This document shows, one piece after another, positions 58,183-64,000 of a DNA stretch of 64,000 nucleotides. The translations under genes were made by a program, and so were the position numbers. Position 1 is the stretch's first letter, and every line of letters starts with the position of its first letter. The notes under the pieces are model-generated. The model did no database searches, was not told the DNA's origin, and saw only the letters and a program-made list of their open reading frames with translations. Origin of the DNA: JBHFEI01 sp041928815 (GTDB taxonomy: Bacteria; Pseudomonadota; Alphaproteobacteria; Rhizobiales; Rhizobiaceae); NCBI RefSeq assembly GCF_041928815.1, contig NZ_JBHFEI010000016.1, forward strand, positions 1 through 64,000, given 5' to 3'.

Positions 58183-58796
58183 CGCGTCGCTCCCTTGAGC
58201 CCGCGAACCCGCTTGCCGAGCGCGTTCATAACCTTGACCCAGCCGGCCGTGTCGATCTGCTCGTAGTCGCAGCCCGCCAGATAGGACGCGGCGGATCGGA
58301 ACTGCCGCCGGTCATCACCCAGAATTTCCCATTGCGCCCAGGCGATTTTCACGCCGTCCGGCTGGCCGCGATACTGGTCAGCCCAGACCACCCCGCCGTC
58401 CCGGGCAAGCCAGCCCTTGAGCCCCTCGATCGCCTTCCGCGCATCCTCGGCGTGATGAAGGAACCGGATATGATCCAGCCCGGTCTGCCGCTTGATGAAG
58501 GCGAGCATCGCCGTGTCGTCGCGGTCCTGCACAATCCCGAGGTTCCAGCCGGCGATCCACAGCGCCTGCATCTTCTTGGCATACTTGCCCGTAAGTTGCT
58601 GCCGGCCGCCGGCCTTGCCTTCCGCTGGCCTAAAGCCCTCATTGCGGAAAACGGTGATGACGCGCTGGCGCTCATCCTCGGTCATCTCCTTGGCCGAGCT
58701 CTTGCCGGTGATGATGCGCAGCTTCGCGCGGTAGGTGTCGTCGTCCAGGCCAAGCTGCTTCTGCGCGGTTTTGATGGCGGCGATGGAGGAGGTCAC
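58179..58796 (-). CDS. gemA: GemA/Mu gp16-like regulatory protein
   Basis: The protein has 205 residues. IAAIKTAQKQLGLDDDTYRA, LRIITGKSSAKEMTEDERQR and LTGKYAKKMQALWIAGWNLG are the GemA/gp16 signature, and the C-terminal part continues with AFIKRQTGLDHIRFLHHAED. In Mu GemA modulates host gene expression and DNA topology. It marks the end of the early block. Confidence 0.9.
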   Translation of the reverse strand: MTSSIAAIKTAQKQLGLDDDTYRAKLRIITGKSSAKEMTEDERQRVITVFRNEGFRPAEGKAGGRQQLTGKYAKKMQALWIAGWNLGIVQDRDDTAMLAFIKRQTGLDHIRFLHHAEDARKAIEGLKGWLARDGGVVWADQYRGQPDGVKIAWAQWEILGDDRRQFRSAASYLAGCDYEQIDTAGWVKVMNALGKRVRGLKGATR

Positions 58797-59269
58797 AGCC
58801 CAGCCTCCTCCAGCAACTCCGCCGCGCGCTCGGAAAGATCCGGGCGGAAAAATCCGAGGCGCAGCTCCAGCGGCGAATGATAGCCGCCGGGCTCGTCACG
58901 GCCGGTCATCAGCGGCGTGTCCACGATGGCGGCAAGGCACTGCGCCAGCCGCTGTTCCAGGGTCTCCTCATGCGGGATGTTCATCCCGAGCTCCGCGTCG
59001 ACGGCGCGGTCGAGATCCTCGCCAGTGATGATCTTCCCGTGGCCAGGCCGACCGGCATAGACGCCTCCGACGAGCACATCGACCGGACGCGCCAACCGAT
59101 CCCTCAGAAAGCGATAACGCCGGGCGTCGTCTTCAAGCGCCTTCTGCCGGGCGTCCTGGCACAGCGAGCAGGTTTCGTCGTCGGCCTTGCAGACCGGCTC
59201 CCCTTCGTATGTCAGGATGATACCCGGCTGGAGCACGAGGCCGCATTCCTTGCATTGCCACTCGCTCAT
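58793..59269 (-). CDS. Zinc-ribbon phage early protein
   Basis: The protein has 158 residues. The N-terminus is a zinc ribbon, WQCKECGLVLQPGIILTYEG with a second pair in DETCSLCQD. A helical C-terminal half follows (ARRYRFLRDRLARPVDVLVG, TLEQRLAQCLAAIVD). I chose ATG 59269 so that the ribbon is at the very start. It overlaps gemA by 4 bp. The function is unknown. Confidence 0.65.
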   Translation of the reverse strand: MSEWQCKECGLVLQPGIILTYEGEPVCKADDETCSLCQDARQKALEDDARRYRFLRDRLARPVDVLVGGVYAGRPGHGKIITGEDLDRAVDAELGMNIPHEETLEQRLAQCLAAIVDTPLMTGRDEPGGYHSPLELRLGFFRPDLSERAAELLEEAGL

Positions 59270-59376
59270 GCGCTTGCCCCCGCGAACAACGCACGCCCGT
59301 CCGCGCCGCCCCTTGCCCAGCTTCCCGGTATCGTGGCAGCATGGAATGGGGAGCAACCCTGAAGAGGGAATTTCAG

Positions 59377-59736
59377 ATGGAAGGCTTGATCGGTGTCGCG
59401 ATCATTCTTGCGTATGTCATCGGTTTTGCCACGCTGTGCGGCAGTATCTTCGAAGGCAAGGGCTATGAGCGGGGCGTTGGAAACCTTGTAGGAGGGCTTC
59501 TCGGGATTTTTGGGCTTCTCATCGCGGTTGTGCTGCCCGACCGCATCAAGCGGAAAGCCTACGAAGAGCAGGCCCGCAGCGCGGCGGCCGTCCAGATGGC
59601 CATGGCGACCAACATCGAGAAAATCGCCAGCCGGCCCGAGACCGCCGGCACCAAGATCTGCCCGGACTGCGCCGAGGCCGTGAAGCTGGATGCCCGCATC
59701 TGCCGGTTCTGCCGGCATGAATTCGCTTCCGCCTGA
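59377..59736 (+). CDS. Lone plus-strand membrane protein with C-terminal zinc ribbon (moron candidate)
   Basis: The protein has 119 residues. Two membrane helices (GLIGVAIILAYVIGFATLCG and LVGGLLGIFGLLIAVVLP) are followed by a cytosolic linker and the zinc ribbon KICPDCAEAVKLDARICRFC (CxxC...CxxC). I chose ATG 59377 because GAGGGA lies 7-8 nt upstream; ATG 59341 is also in frame. It is the only gene on the plus strand within the prophage, so it has its own promoter and could be expressed in the lysogen. Confidence 0.75.
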   Translation: MEGLIGVAIILAYVIGFATLCGSIFEGKGYERGVGNLVGGLLGIFGLLIAVVLPDRIKRKAYEEQARSAAAVQMAMATNIEKIASRPETAGTKICPDCAEAVKLDARICRFCRHEFASA

Positions 59737-59750
59737 TCGCTGCTGCCGTC

Positions 59751-60026
59751 TCATGCCGCACCTGCCTTGCTGGCGGCCAATGCGGCGCCCAGCTCGTCGT
59801 TGAGATGCGCGGCGGCCAGCGTCGAGGGCCCGGCGCAATGCACCTGCGGCTCGATCGGCTCGCCGCCATAAGTGACGAAAACCGATCCGCAATCGAAAAA
59901 CGCTTTCTCCGTCCCGTTCGGGTTTCCTGTCCCTCCGATCCGGCGTGCGCCGCACACCGGGCAGTTGGAGAGGTTGACGATGGCCTTCGCGCGGGCGCGT
60001 CGGATGGCATCCATAAGGTCGGACAT
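59751..60026 (-). CDS. Small Cys-containing phage early protein
   Basis: The protein has 91 residues. Basic helical start (MSDLMDAIRRARAKAIVNLS), then one zinc-knuckle-like NCPVCGARRIGGTG, with lone Cys further on (FFDCG, QVHCAGPS). It could bind one zinc ion. It follows the plus-strand gene convergently by 14 bp, and its start overlaps the next gene's stop by one base. No family recognised. Confidence 0.55.
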   Translation of the reverse strand: MSDLMDAIRRARAKAIVNLSNCPVCGARRIGGTGNPNGTEKAFFDCGSVFVTYGGEPIEPQVHCAGPSTLAAAHLNDELGAALAASKAGAA

Positions 60027-60289
60027 CAGAGGCTCCCTCCCGCGTTCTGGTCCGTCGCGGCCAGCATCTGGATGGCCGCAAGCCGGATGTCTCCGCGATG
60101 ATCATGCGGTTGTGCTGCCAGCAGCAGGATCGCAGCGAGGCGCACGTCGCAGTCCTGGACCTGCCTTTCCAGCGTGGCCACGCGGTGCTGAGAAAACTCC
60201 AGCGTGGCCTTCACCTCACGCACCTCGCGGTGCAGCCGGAGGTTCTCGCGCTCTTTTTCTTCAAAAGCTCTCGCGGCATCCGACATCAC
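60026..60289 (-). CDS. Coiled-coil phage early protein
   Basis: The protein has 87 residues. A long coiled coil (AARAFEEKERENLRLHREVR, ATLEFSQHRVATLERQVQDC) is followed by two RLAAI repeats (VRLAAILLLAAQP, IRLAAIQMLAATDQ). Overlaps its neighbours by 1-4 bp. No function known. Confidence 0.55.
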   Translation of the reverse strand: MMSDAARAFEEKERENLRLHREVREVKATLEFSQHRVATLERQVQDCDVRLAAILLLAAQPHDHRGDIRLAAIQMLAATDQNAGGSL

Positions 60290-60612
60290 ACGCGCTCCTT
60301 CTCGCCGGACGTCTGGATAAAACCCGTCTTGTCGAGCTTGCGGCGCGCGGCGGCCATCCAGTTGTTCAGCGCGCCGTGCATGCCGCCCGTCGAGGTCGAG
60401 CGCACGCCCATGATGCTGACCTTGGTGACGTCACCGCGTTCGATGATTTTCGCCTTGGGAAGGTCACGTTCGATGATGCGGGCCAGCCCTGTAAAGCCGA
60501 GCTGGCGCTTGCTCCACGCCGCCTCCCACCCGTCCTGCCCATGCGGTATCGACGGGGGCATCTTGGCGATCCCGTCCTTGATGTACTTGATGCAGTCGAT
60601 GAGGTCGGTCAT
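60286..60612 (-). CDS. Hypothetical phage early protein
   Basis: The protein has 108 residues: MTDLIDCIKYIKDGIAKMPP, then WSKRQLGFTGLARIIERDLP, a beta part KIIERGDVTKVSIMGVRSTS and WMAAARRKLDKTGFIQTSGE. Mixed alpha/beta, basic and soluble. It belongs to the early operon between DUF3164 and the coiled-coil gene. No family recognised. Confidence 0.6.
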   Translation of the reverse strand: MTDLIDCIKYIKDGIAKMPPSIPHGQDGWEAAWSKRQLGFTGLARIIERDLPKAKIIERGDVTKVSIMGVRSTSTGGMHGALNNWMAAARRKLDKTGFIQTSGEKERV

Positions 60613-60622
60613 CGTCTCGCCC

Positions 60623-61273
60623 TCACGCCTTCGCCAGATCGATGGTCACTGCTGTCCAGCCGTCGGTCACCTTGGCGCGCCGGTAGAAGCGGACATATTC
60701 CTTCGACCCCGTCACGCGCATGGCGTCGCGGATCGCGTCCATGGCGCGCTGCCAGCGCGCATCCTCGATCTGGTGACGCATCAGCATAAAGATCTCGGAA
60801 CGGTTGATCTTGCCTTCTTTGTCGGTGTTGAAGGCGCGCGTCACGATCGACTGGATCTCCGGCCGGCTTTCCGCTGACCATTCGTTCAGGCATTCGTCGA
60901 TCAGCGTCTTTGCGATCTGAAGCTCGGCGCCGAAGTCCACCTGGTCCTGCACCTGCACCTGAACGCGCATCAGTCCGTCATAGCTCTGATAGGTGCGGTT
61001 GCCTTTCTTGCCGCCGATCTTCGCGCCGTATTCCTGCGCGATCAGAGCGTCGAGCGACCCGAGGTCGGTCATCGTGTGCCCGCGAAATCGGGCGATCTGG
61101 CTGGAGAGCGCGGTGGCGAATTCCATCACCTTGCGCACCAGCTCGTCTTCCAGCTTGTGCTGCGGCTTTACCATCGACAGCGGCGTGAACCCGCCGGTCG
61201 CATCGGCCATGAACTCGCGGCCGTTGATGACGATGACACCGTCGTCGCGGTCTTCCATGATCACTGCATCCAT
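60623..61273 (-). CDS. DUF3164-family phage early protein
   Basis: The protein has 216 residues. It shows NGREFMADATGGFTPLSMVK, KVMEFATALSSQIARFRGHT, KKGNRTYQSYDGLMRVQVQV and ECLNEWSAESRPEIQSIVTR, the DUF3164 signature of Mu-like and related phages. These proteins lie in the early region near transposition genes, probably in DNA metabolism or protection, but without an assigned activity. Confidence 0.85.
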   Translation of the reverse strand: MDAVIMEDRDDGVIVINGREFMADATGGFTPLSMVKPQHKLEDELVRKVMEFATALSSQIARFRGHTMTDLGSLDALIAQEYGAKIGGKKGNRTYQSYDGLMRVQVQVQDQVDFGAELQIAKTLIDECLNEWSAESRPEIQSIVTRAFNTDKEGKINRSEIFMLMRHQIEDARWQRAMDAIRDAMRVTGSKEYVRFYRRAKVTDGWTAVTIDLAKA

Positions 61274-61287
61274 GGTTCAAAGCTCCT

Positions 61288-61578
61288 TCAAAGCTCGCTT
61301 GCGGCGCGCCGGAGACCGGCGGCGGCGGCGATGAGTTTCTTCAGCGTTCGCGTCTCGTCGGCGGAATACTGTGCGGCATCATGGTCGGCCGAAGCCTCGG
61401 CAACCGCCCGCATCGCCTTGTCCAGGGCTTCAAGCCGCGACCGCCGCCGCCCGTCGCGGCGCGCCATCTCGTCAAGCTTGCCGCGCAGCCGGATTTCGAC
61501 GATCTCGTCGACCTCCGGCCGGAACTGTTCGAGCAGCGCCTCGACATCGACGCGCAGGGTGAGCTCACCGGTCTTCAT
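61288..61578 (-). CDS. Small helical phage early protein
   Basis: The protein has 96 residues: MKTGELTLRVDVEALLEQFR, then charged helices (VDEIVEIRLRGKLDEMARRD, SRLEALDKAMRAVAEASADH). Soluble and coiled-coil prone. It overlaps its upstream neighbour by 4 bp. No family recognised. Confidence 0.55.
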   Translation of the reverse strand: MKTGELTLRVDVEALLEQFRPEVDEIVEIRLRGKLDEMARRDGRRRSRLEALDKAMRAVAEASADHDAAQYSADETRTLKKLIAAAAGLRRAASEL

Positions 61579-61904
61579 GCCGCCCCCCCTTCACCATCGC
61601 TAGGCCACGAGGCCAGGGGCTTCCGGACAGGAAACAGCGTGACGTTGCTGCCCGTTGCAGAGGCAATCGCATTGATGGTCGCCGCTGTTTGGCGGTTGTC
61701 ACGCGCGCCCGTGTTTCGGTCGAGCGCCGCTGTAAGGATTGATACCTCTTCTTCGGTGTTGAGCACGAGTTCCAGGATCGTGGTCAGCTGCTGCGCGAAC
61801 ACGATGGTCTGTTCGCTATCGAGCCTGATCCCGCCATGAGCAGCACCACGGATATTGTCGCGAATTGCCTTCAGACGTTGGGATGCCGGTGCACAGGCTC
61901 TCAT
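61575..61904 (-). CDS. Hypothetical phage early protein
   Basis: The protein has 109 residues. LRLKAIRDN-type start (SQRLKAIRDNIRGAAHGGIR), helices IVFAQQLTTILELVLNTEEE and VSILTAALDRNTGARDNRQT. No known domain. It overlaps both neighbours by 4 bp in the early operon. Confidence 0.55.
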   Translation of the reverse strand: MRACAPASQRLKAIRDNIRGAAHGGIRLDSEQTIVFAQQLTTILELVLNTEEEVSILTAALDRNTGARDNRQTAATINAIASATGSNVTLFPVRKPLASWPSDGEGGAA

Positions 61905-62200
61905 TTGCTGCGCCCTCCGAAGTCTGGGCGAACGACTTTGCCGCCGGGATCACGCACAAGGCTGTTGAGTTGGGCAGAAGCCTCGTCTTCGACGACAAGC
62001 CGGCCGATGCGGCCGGCCTCGACGAGGCGAAGCGCTGCGGCCTCACGCTCGACGGCAAGCATCTGCCGCCGCACCGCGCCGAGCTGGTCGATGAGCAGGT
62101 TGAAGGCCTGGTGCTGAAGGATCACCTCCTCCGCCGCGCGGTGGATGGCAAGGCCGTCGATAATACTCTCGAGGTTCTGGCTGGGAGAAAGGAGGAGCAT
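61901..62200 (-). CDS. Small coiled-coil phage early protein following MuB
   Basis: The protein has 99 residues: MLLLSPSQNLESIIDGLAIH, then helical HRAAEEVILQHQAFNLLIDQ and LGAVRRQMLAVEREAAALRL. The ATG at 62200 shares one base with the MuB stop (TGATG), so translation is coupled. No family recognised. Confidence 0.6.
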   Translation of the reverse strand: MLLLSPSQNLESIIDGLAIHRAAEEVILQHQAFNLLIDQLGAVRRQMLAVEREAAALRLVEAGRIGRLVVEDEASAQLNSLVRDPGGKVVRPDFGGRSK

Positions 62201-63228
62201 CAGATGTCCTCCACGTCGCGGTTGCGCCATGCGGCTTCGAGGTGCTTGCGTTGCAGCGGCTCGCCACTGCCCTGCATGGCGAGATGGGCGATCTTGATCG
62301 TCCGGTCGATCTGCCGCAGCGCGCCGCCCTTCATGCCAAGCGCGGTCAGGAAGCGGATGCAGTCGGCATCGTCGATCCCCCAAGCGGCAATGAAGTCCCG
62401 CACATCTTCCGCGCGGCCAGGGTCGCGCTTCAGGTTCTTGTCGAGCCGGCTGACGATCTGGTCGCGGCTGGCGGCGTGGGCGCCGGCCTGGGCCATCTTC
62501 TTGCGGATCTCGGAATTGCCGACAAGCGCAAGGCCGATATTGAAGACGTCGGAGAAGTAGCGGAACTGGTTCACGCTCTCACCGTCGGCATGCTGCGCCT
62601 CGTCGATGATCAGCAGGGCCTGCTCACCGCCGCGCGAAAGCCGCTCGCCGATCATCTCGACCAGCTCGGCCTGGTTGAACACGCGCACGCTGAGGCGTCG
62701 GGCCAACTGGTTCATCGCCCCGTGCACCGTCTTCACCTTCGGATGCAGGGTAACCATGTGCACGTGCGGTCGCGTCCGCTGATATTCGCGGCACGCCACG
62801 GTCTTTCCGCGACCGGCATCGAGCGTCACGGTCACGAAGCCGCGCATGGTCTGGGCCAGCTTCAAAGTCTCGTGAATGGCAACGGCGGCCCTTGTCTTGA
62901 AGAACATCGGGCTGTCCGGCATGCCGGCCATCAGCCCGGCGCTTTCCTCGACAGCATCGAGCCAGCGGCGCACGATGGCGTTCTGGTTGTCGAGCACGCC
63001 GAGCAGCGTTCCGGACAGCCATTGCGAGAAAGAGCTTTCCGCCATGCCAATGCGGTTCGCGGTGGCCGTCTTCGTCCATCCGTTGCGCTGCGCAATGTCG
63101 GCGACACGCGGCCGAAGCTCTTCCCAGACGACGATGTCGGCGGGTGAATGCTTGGCGACGAACCTCGCGTTTGGCTCGGGAAGATCCCAGGCGCCCCCGC
63201 CGGGGCTTGTGTTGAGAAAATCAAGCAT
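62200..63228 (-). CDS. Transposition target ATPase MuB-like
   Basis: The protein has 342 residues. An N-terminal Cro-type HTH (AQRNGWTKTATANRIGMAES) precedes an AAA+ ATPase: Walker A-like LDAGRGKTVACREY, Walker B QALLIIDEAQHADGE and sensor ALVGNSEIRKKM. MuB binds target DNA, delivers it to the transposase and gives target immunity. It follows the transposase gene, the canonical A-B order. Confidence 0.92.
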   Translation of the reverse strand: MLDFLNTSPGGGAWDLPEPNARFVAKHSPADIVVWEELRPRVADIAQRNGWTKTATANRIGMAESSFSQWLSGTLLGVLDNQNAIVRRWLDAVEESAGLMAGMPDSPMFFKTRAAVAIHETLKLAQTMRGFVTVTLDAGRGKTVACREYQRTRPHVHMVTLHPKVKTVHGAMNQLARRLSVRVFNQAELVEMIGERLSRGGEQALLIIDEAQHADGESVNQFRYFSDVFNIGLALVGNSEIRKKMAQAGAHAASRDQIVSRLDKNLKRDPGRAEDVRDFIAAWGIDDADCIRFLTALGMKGGALRQIDRTIKIAHLAMQGSGEPLQRKHLEAAWRNRDVEDI

Positions 63229-63267
63229 TACAATCGTTCCTGTGTGATGCCCTTAGCGGGCGTTGTT

Positions 63268-63297
63268 GGGCGGGATGTTTCATCCCGCCCTTTTTTT
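63268..63297 (+). terminator. Intrinsic terminator facing rightwards between the B and A genes
   Basis: GGGCGGGATG (63268-63277) and CATCCCGCCC (63281-63290) form a perfect 10-bp stem with a TTT loop and TTTTTTT follows. It functions only on the plus strand, opposite to the A-B operon. On the minus strand the hairpin remains but has no T-run. It would stop antisense transcripts before they enter the transposase gene. Confidence 0.85.
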
Positions 63298-63312
63298 CAG
63301 GAACCGTACGAA

Positions 63313-64000
63313 CTACTTTTCGGCTCTGCTCTTGCGGCCGGCTTTCCCAGCCGTGGTCTTCCCCGAAGGGAATGGGATGATCGAGCTGTCGCCCGATGCG
63401 ATCGCGAAGCCGCGCGAGAACGCGGCCGCGAATTCCTCGTCGCTCATCGCGTCCTCCTGCGGTTCCACCGCGAGGTTTCCGGTCACGAGACGGGTGATGG
63501 TGGGGCGAACCGGCGCCGGCTTCGAAGGCGGCTCGATCGTGCTGTAAAGGTCGGCCAGCTGATTGGCGGTGTGTTGACGGTGCAGCGCTTCTTCCTCGCG
63601 CTGCAGCCGGATTAGCCGCTTGCGATTGCGCTCGTGCCGCGCGGCCTTCGCCGCATCCGTGAAACCGACCTTTTCCGTGCACGGCGCATCGCAGATCAGC
63701 CGGCCCTCGGCGTCGTAGACCTTCACCGGATCGTGCAGCTTCGCCGGATCGAAGCGGATGGTCACCTTCTCGCCGAGCCAGTCCTTCAGGGCGATGTTCC
63801 AGTAGACATTGCCCTTGTAGCGGATTGAGCCGTCTTTCTTGCTCGTCGTCAGGGGCTGCGAGGCCAGCAGCCAGAGCGCATGCTGCGCCGGTGTCGCCCG
63901 CCGGACGATCGTCGCCGGATGCTGCATGCTCTCGGAGAAGGTCTCGTCGAAGCTGCGCCCTTTCGCGGTCTCCGATCGCCGGCCCGTGCGCGCATTGTGC
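63313..64000 (-). CDS. MuA-type DDE transposase, C-terminal part
   Basis: About 229 codons are visible and the frame is open at the window edge. The C-terminal beta-barrel of Mu transposases is present (SIRYKGNVYWNIALKDWLGE, VTIRFDPAKLHDPVKVYDAE), followed by a basic helix (AARHERNRKRLIRLQREEEA) and a tail (MSDEEFAAAFSRGFAIA) that in MuA contacts MuB and ClpX. The catalytic DDE core and the end-binding domains lie beyond 64000. Confidence 0.9.
   Translation of the reverse strand, partial: HNARTGRRSETAKGRSFDETFSESMQHPATIVRRATPAQHALWLLASQPLTTSKKDGSIRYKGNVYWNIALKDWLGEKVTIRFDPAKLHDPVKVYDAEGRLICDAPCTEKVGFTDAAKAARHERNRKRLIRLQREEEALHRQHTANQLADLYSTIEPPSKPAPVRPTITRLVTGNLAVEPQEDAMSDEEFAAAFSRGFAIASGDSSIIPFPSGKTTAGKAGRKSRAEK

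Larger units (their letters stand above)
24170..64000 (-). mobile_element. Transposable Mu-like prophage with siphovirus-type tail, in reverse orientation
   Basis: The order from right to left is transposase A, MuB, early genes, GemA, Mor, lysis, small and large terminase, portal, F, G, protease/scaffold, capsid, gp35/36/37-type, tail tube, chaperones, tape measure, tail tip, fibres, Com and a DNA methyltransferase. Head and replication modules match Mu, while the tail is lambda-like with TipJ and no contractile sheath gene. The other phage end lies beyond 64000. All structural frames are open, so it may be active. The left boundary is inferred from where host tRNA/terminator sequence ends. 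Confidence 0.9.

Overview
The window comes from a GC-rich alphaproteobacterial chromosome, most likely family Rhizobiaceae. Pointers are BA14K-like exported proteins, a NoeK-like phosphomannomutase, rhizobial IS66/IS481/IS630 remnants and a GTTTT...GGAAATGC intergenic repeat of the rhizobial mosaic type. I cannot go reliably below family level.

Layout, host part (1-24 kb). The left edge is the end of an IS21-family element (istB) inserted in the 3' part of a serine recombinase gene. The tail of that gene runs antisense into a tRNA-Leu(CAG), the footprint of an element once integrated at the tRNA. Ordinary core genes follow: phosphomannomutase, small exported proteins, a SelT/W/H-like protein, DoxX, lepA, an XRE-cupin regulator with a GNAT gene, and an OmpA-like lipoprotein. 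Next comes an EF-P module, with epmB and epmA divergent from efp, then cyclopropane fatty acid synthase and three envelope genes (GT39-like, GT2, and an LPG-synthase-type membrane protein). The translation operon is rpmI-rplT, an intrinsic terminator, pheS, a DEDD-type exonuclease gene, and pheT. Between 21.6 and 22.8 kb lies a graveyard of IS481, IS66 and IS630 fragments, followed by a SIMPL-domain gene and tRNA-Ile(CAT).

Layout, prophage part (about 24.2 kb to beyond 64 kb). A large transposable (Mu-like) prophage lies in reverse orientation, so nearly every gene is on the minus strand and phage order runs from right to left. The early region holds transposase A (cut by the window edge), the MuB ATPase, many small early genes, DUF3164 and GemA. 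Then come the Mor-type activator and the lysis genes (GH19 endolysin with a PG-binding domain, holin-like protein). The packaging and head genes are Mu-like: gp25/26/27/28-type, DUF935 portal, F-type head protein, G, I/Z protease-scaffold, decoration protein, capsid and gp35/36/37-type. The tail, in contrast, is of siphovirus type: tube protein, two chaperone frames joined by an apparent -1 frameshift site, a 1342-residue tape measure with an M15 peptidase, DUF1833, NlpC/P60 and a TipJ/gpJ hub. Two paralogous SGNH-hydrolase fibre plus partner-gene pairs follow. The phage right end carries Com and a cytosine-5 DNA methyltransferase, occupying the place of com-mom in Mu.

The most interesting points are the A AAA AAC frameshift signal, the duplicated SGNH fibre cassette with exact-period 312-bp repeats, and the overlapping com-methyltransferase pair. 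Also notable are the two shared dyads upstream of the lysis and head operons (candidate Mor targets), the nuclease-like tail of the F protein, and a lone plus-strand membrane zinc-ribbon gene in the early region.
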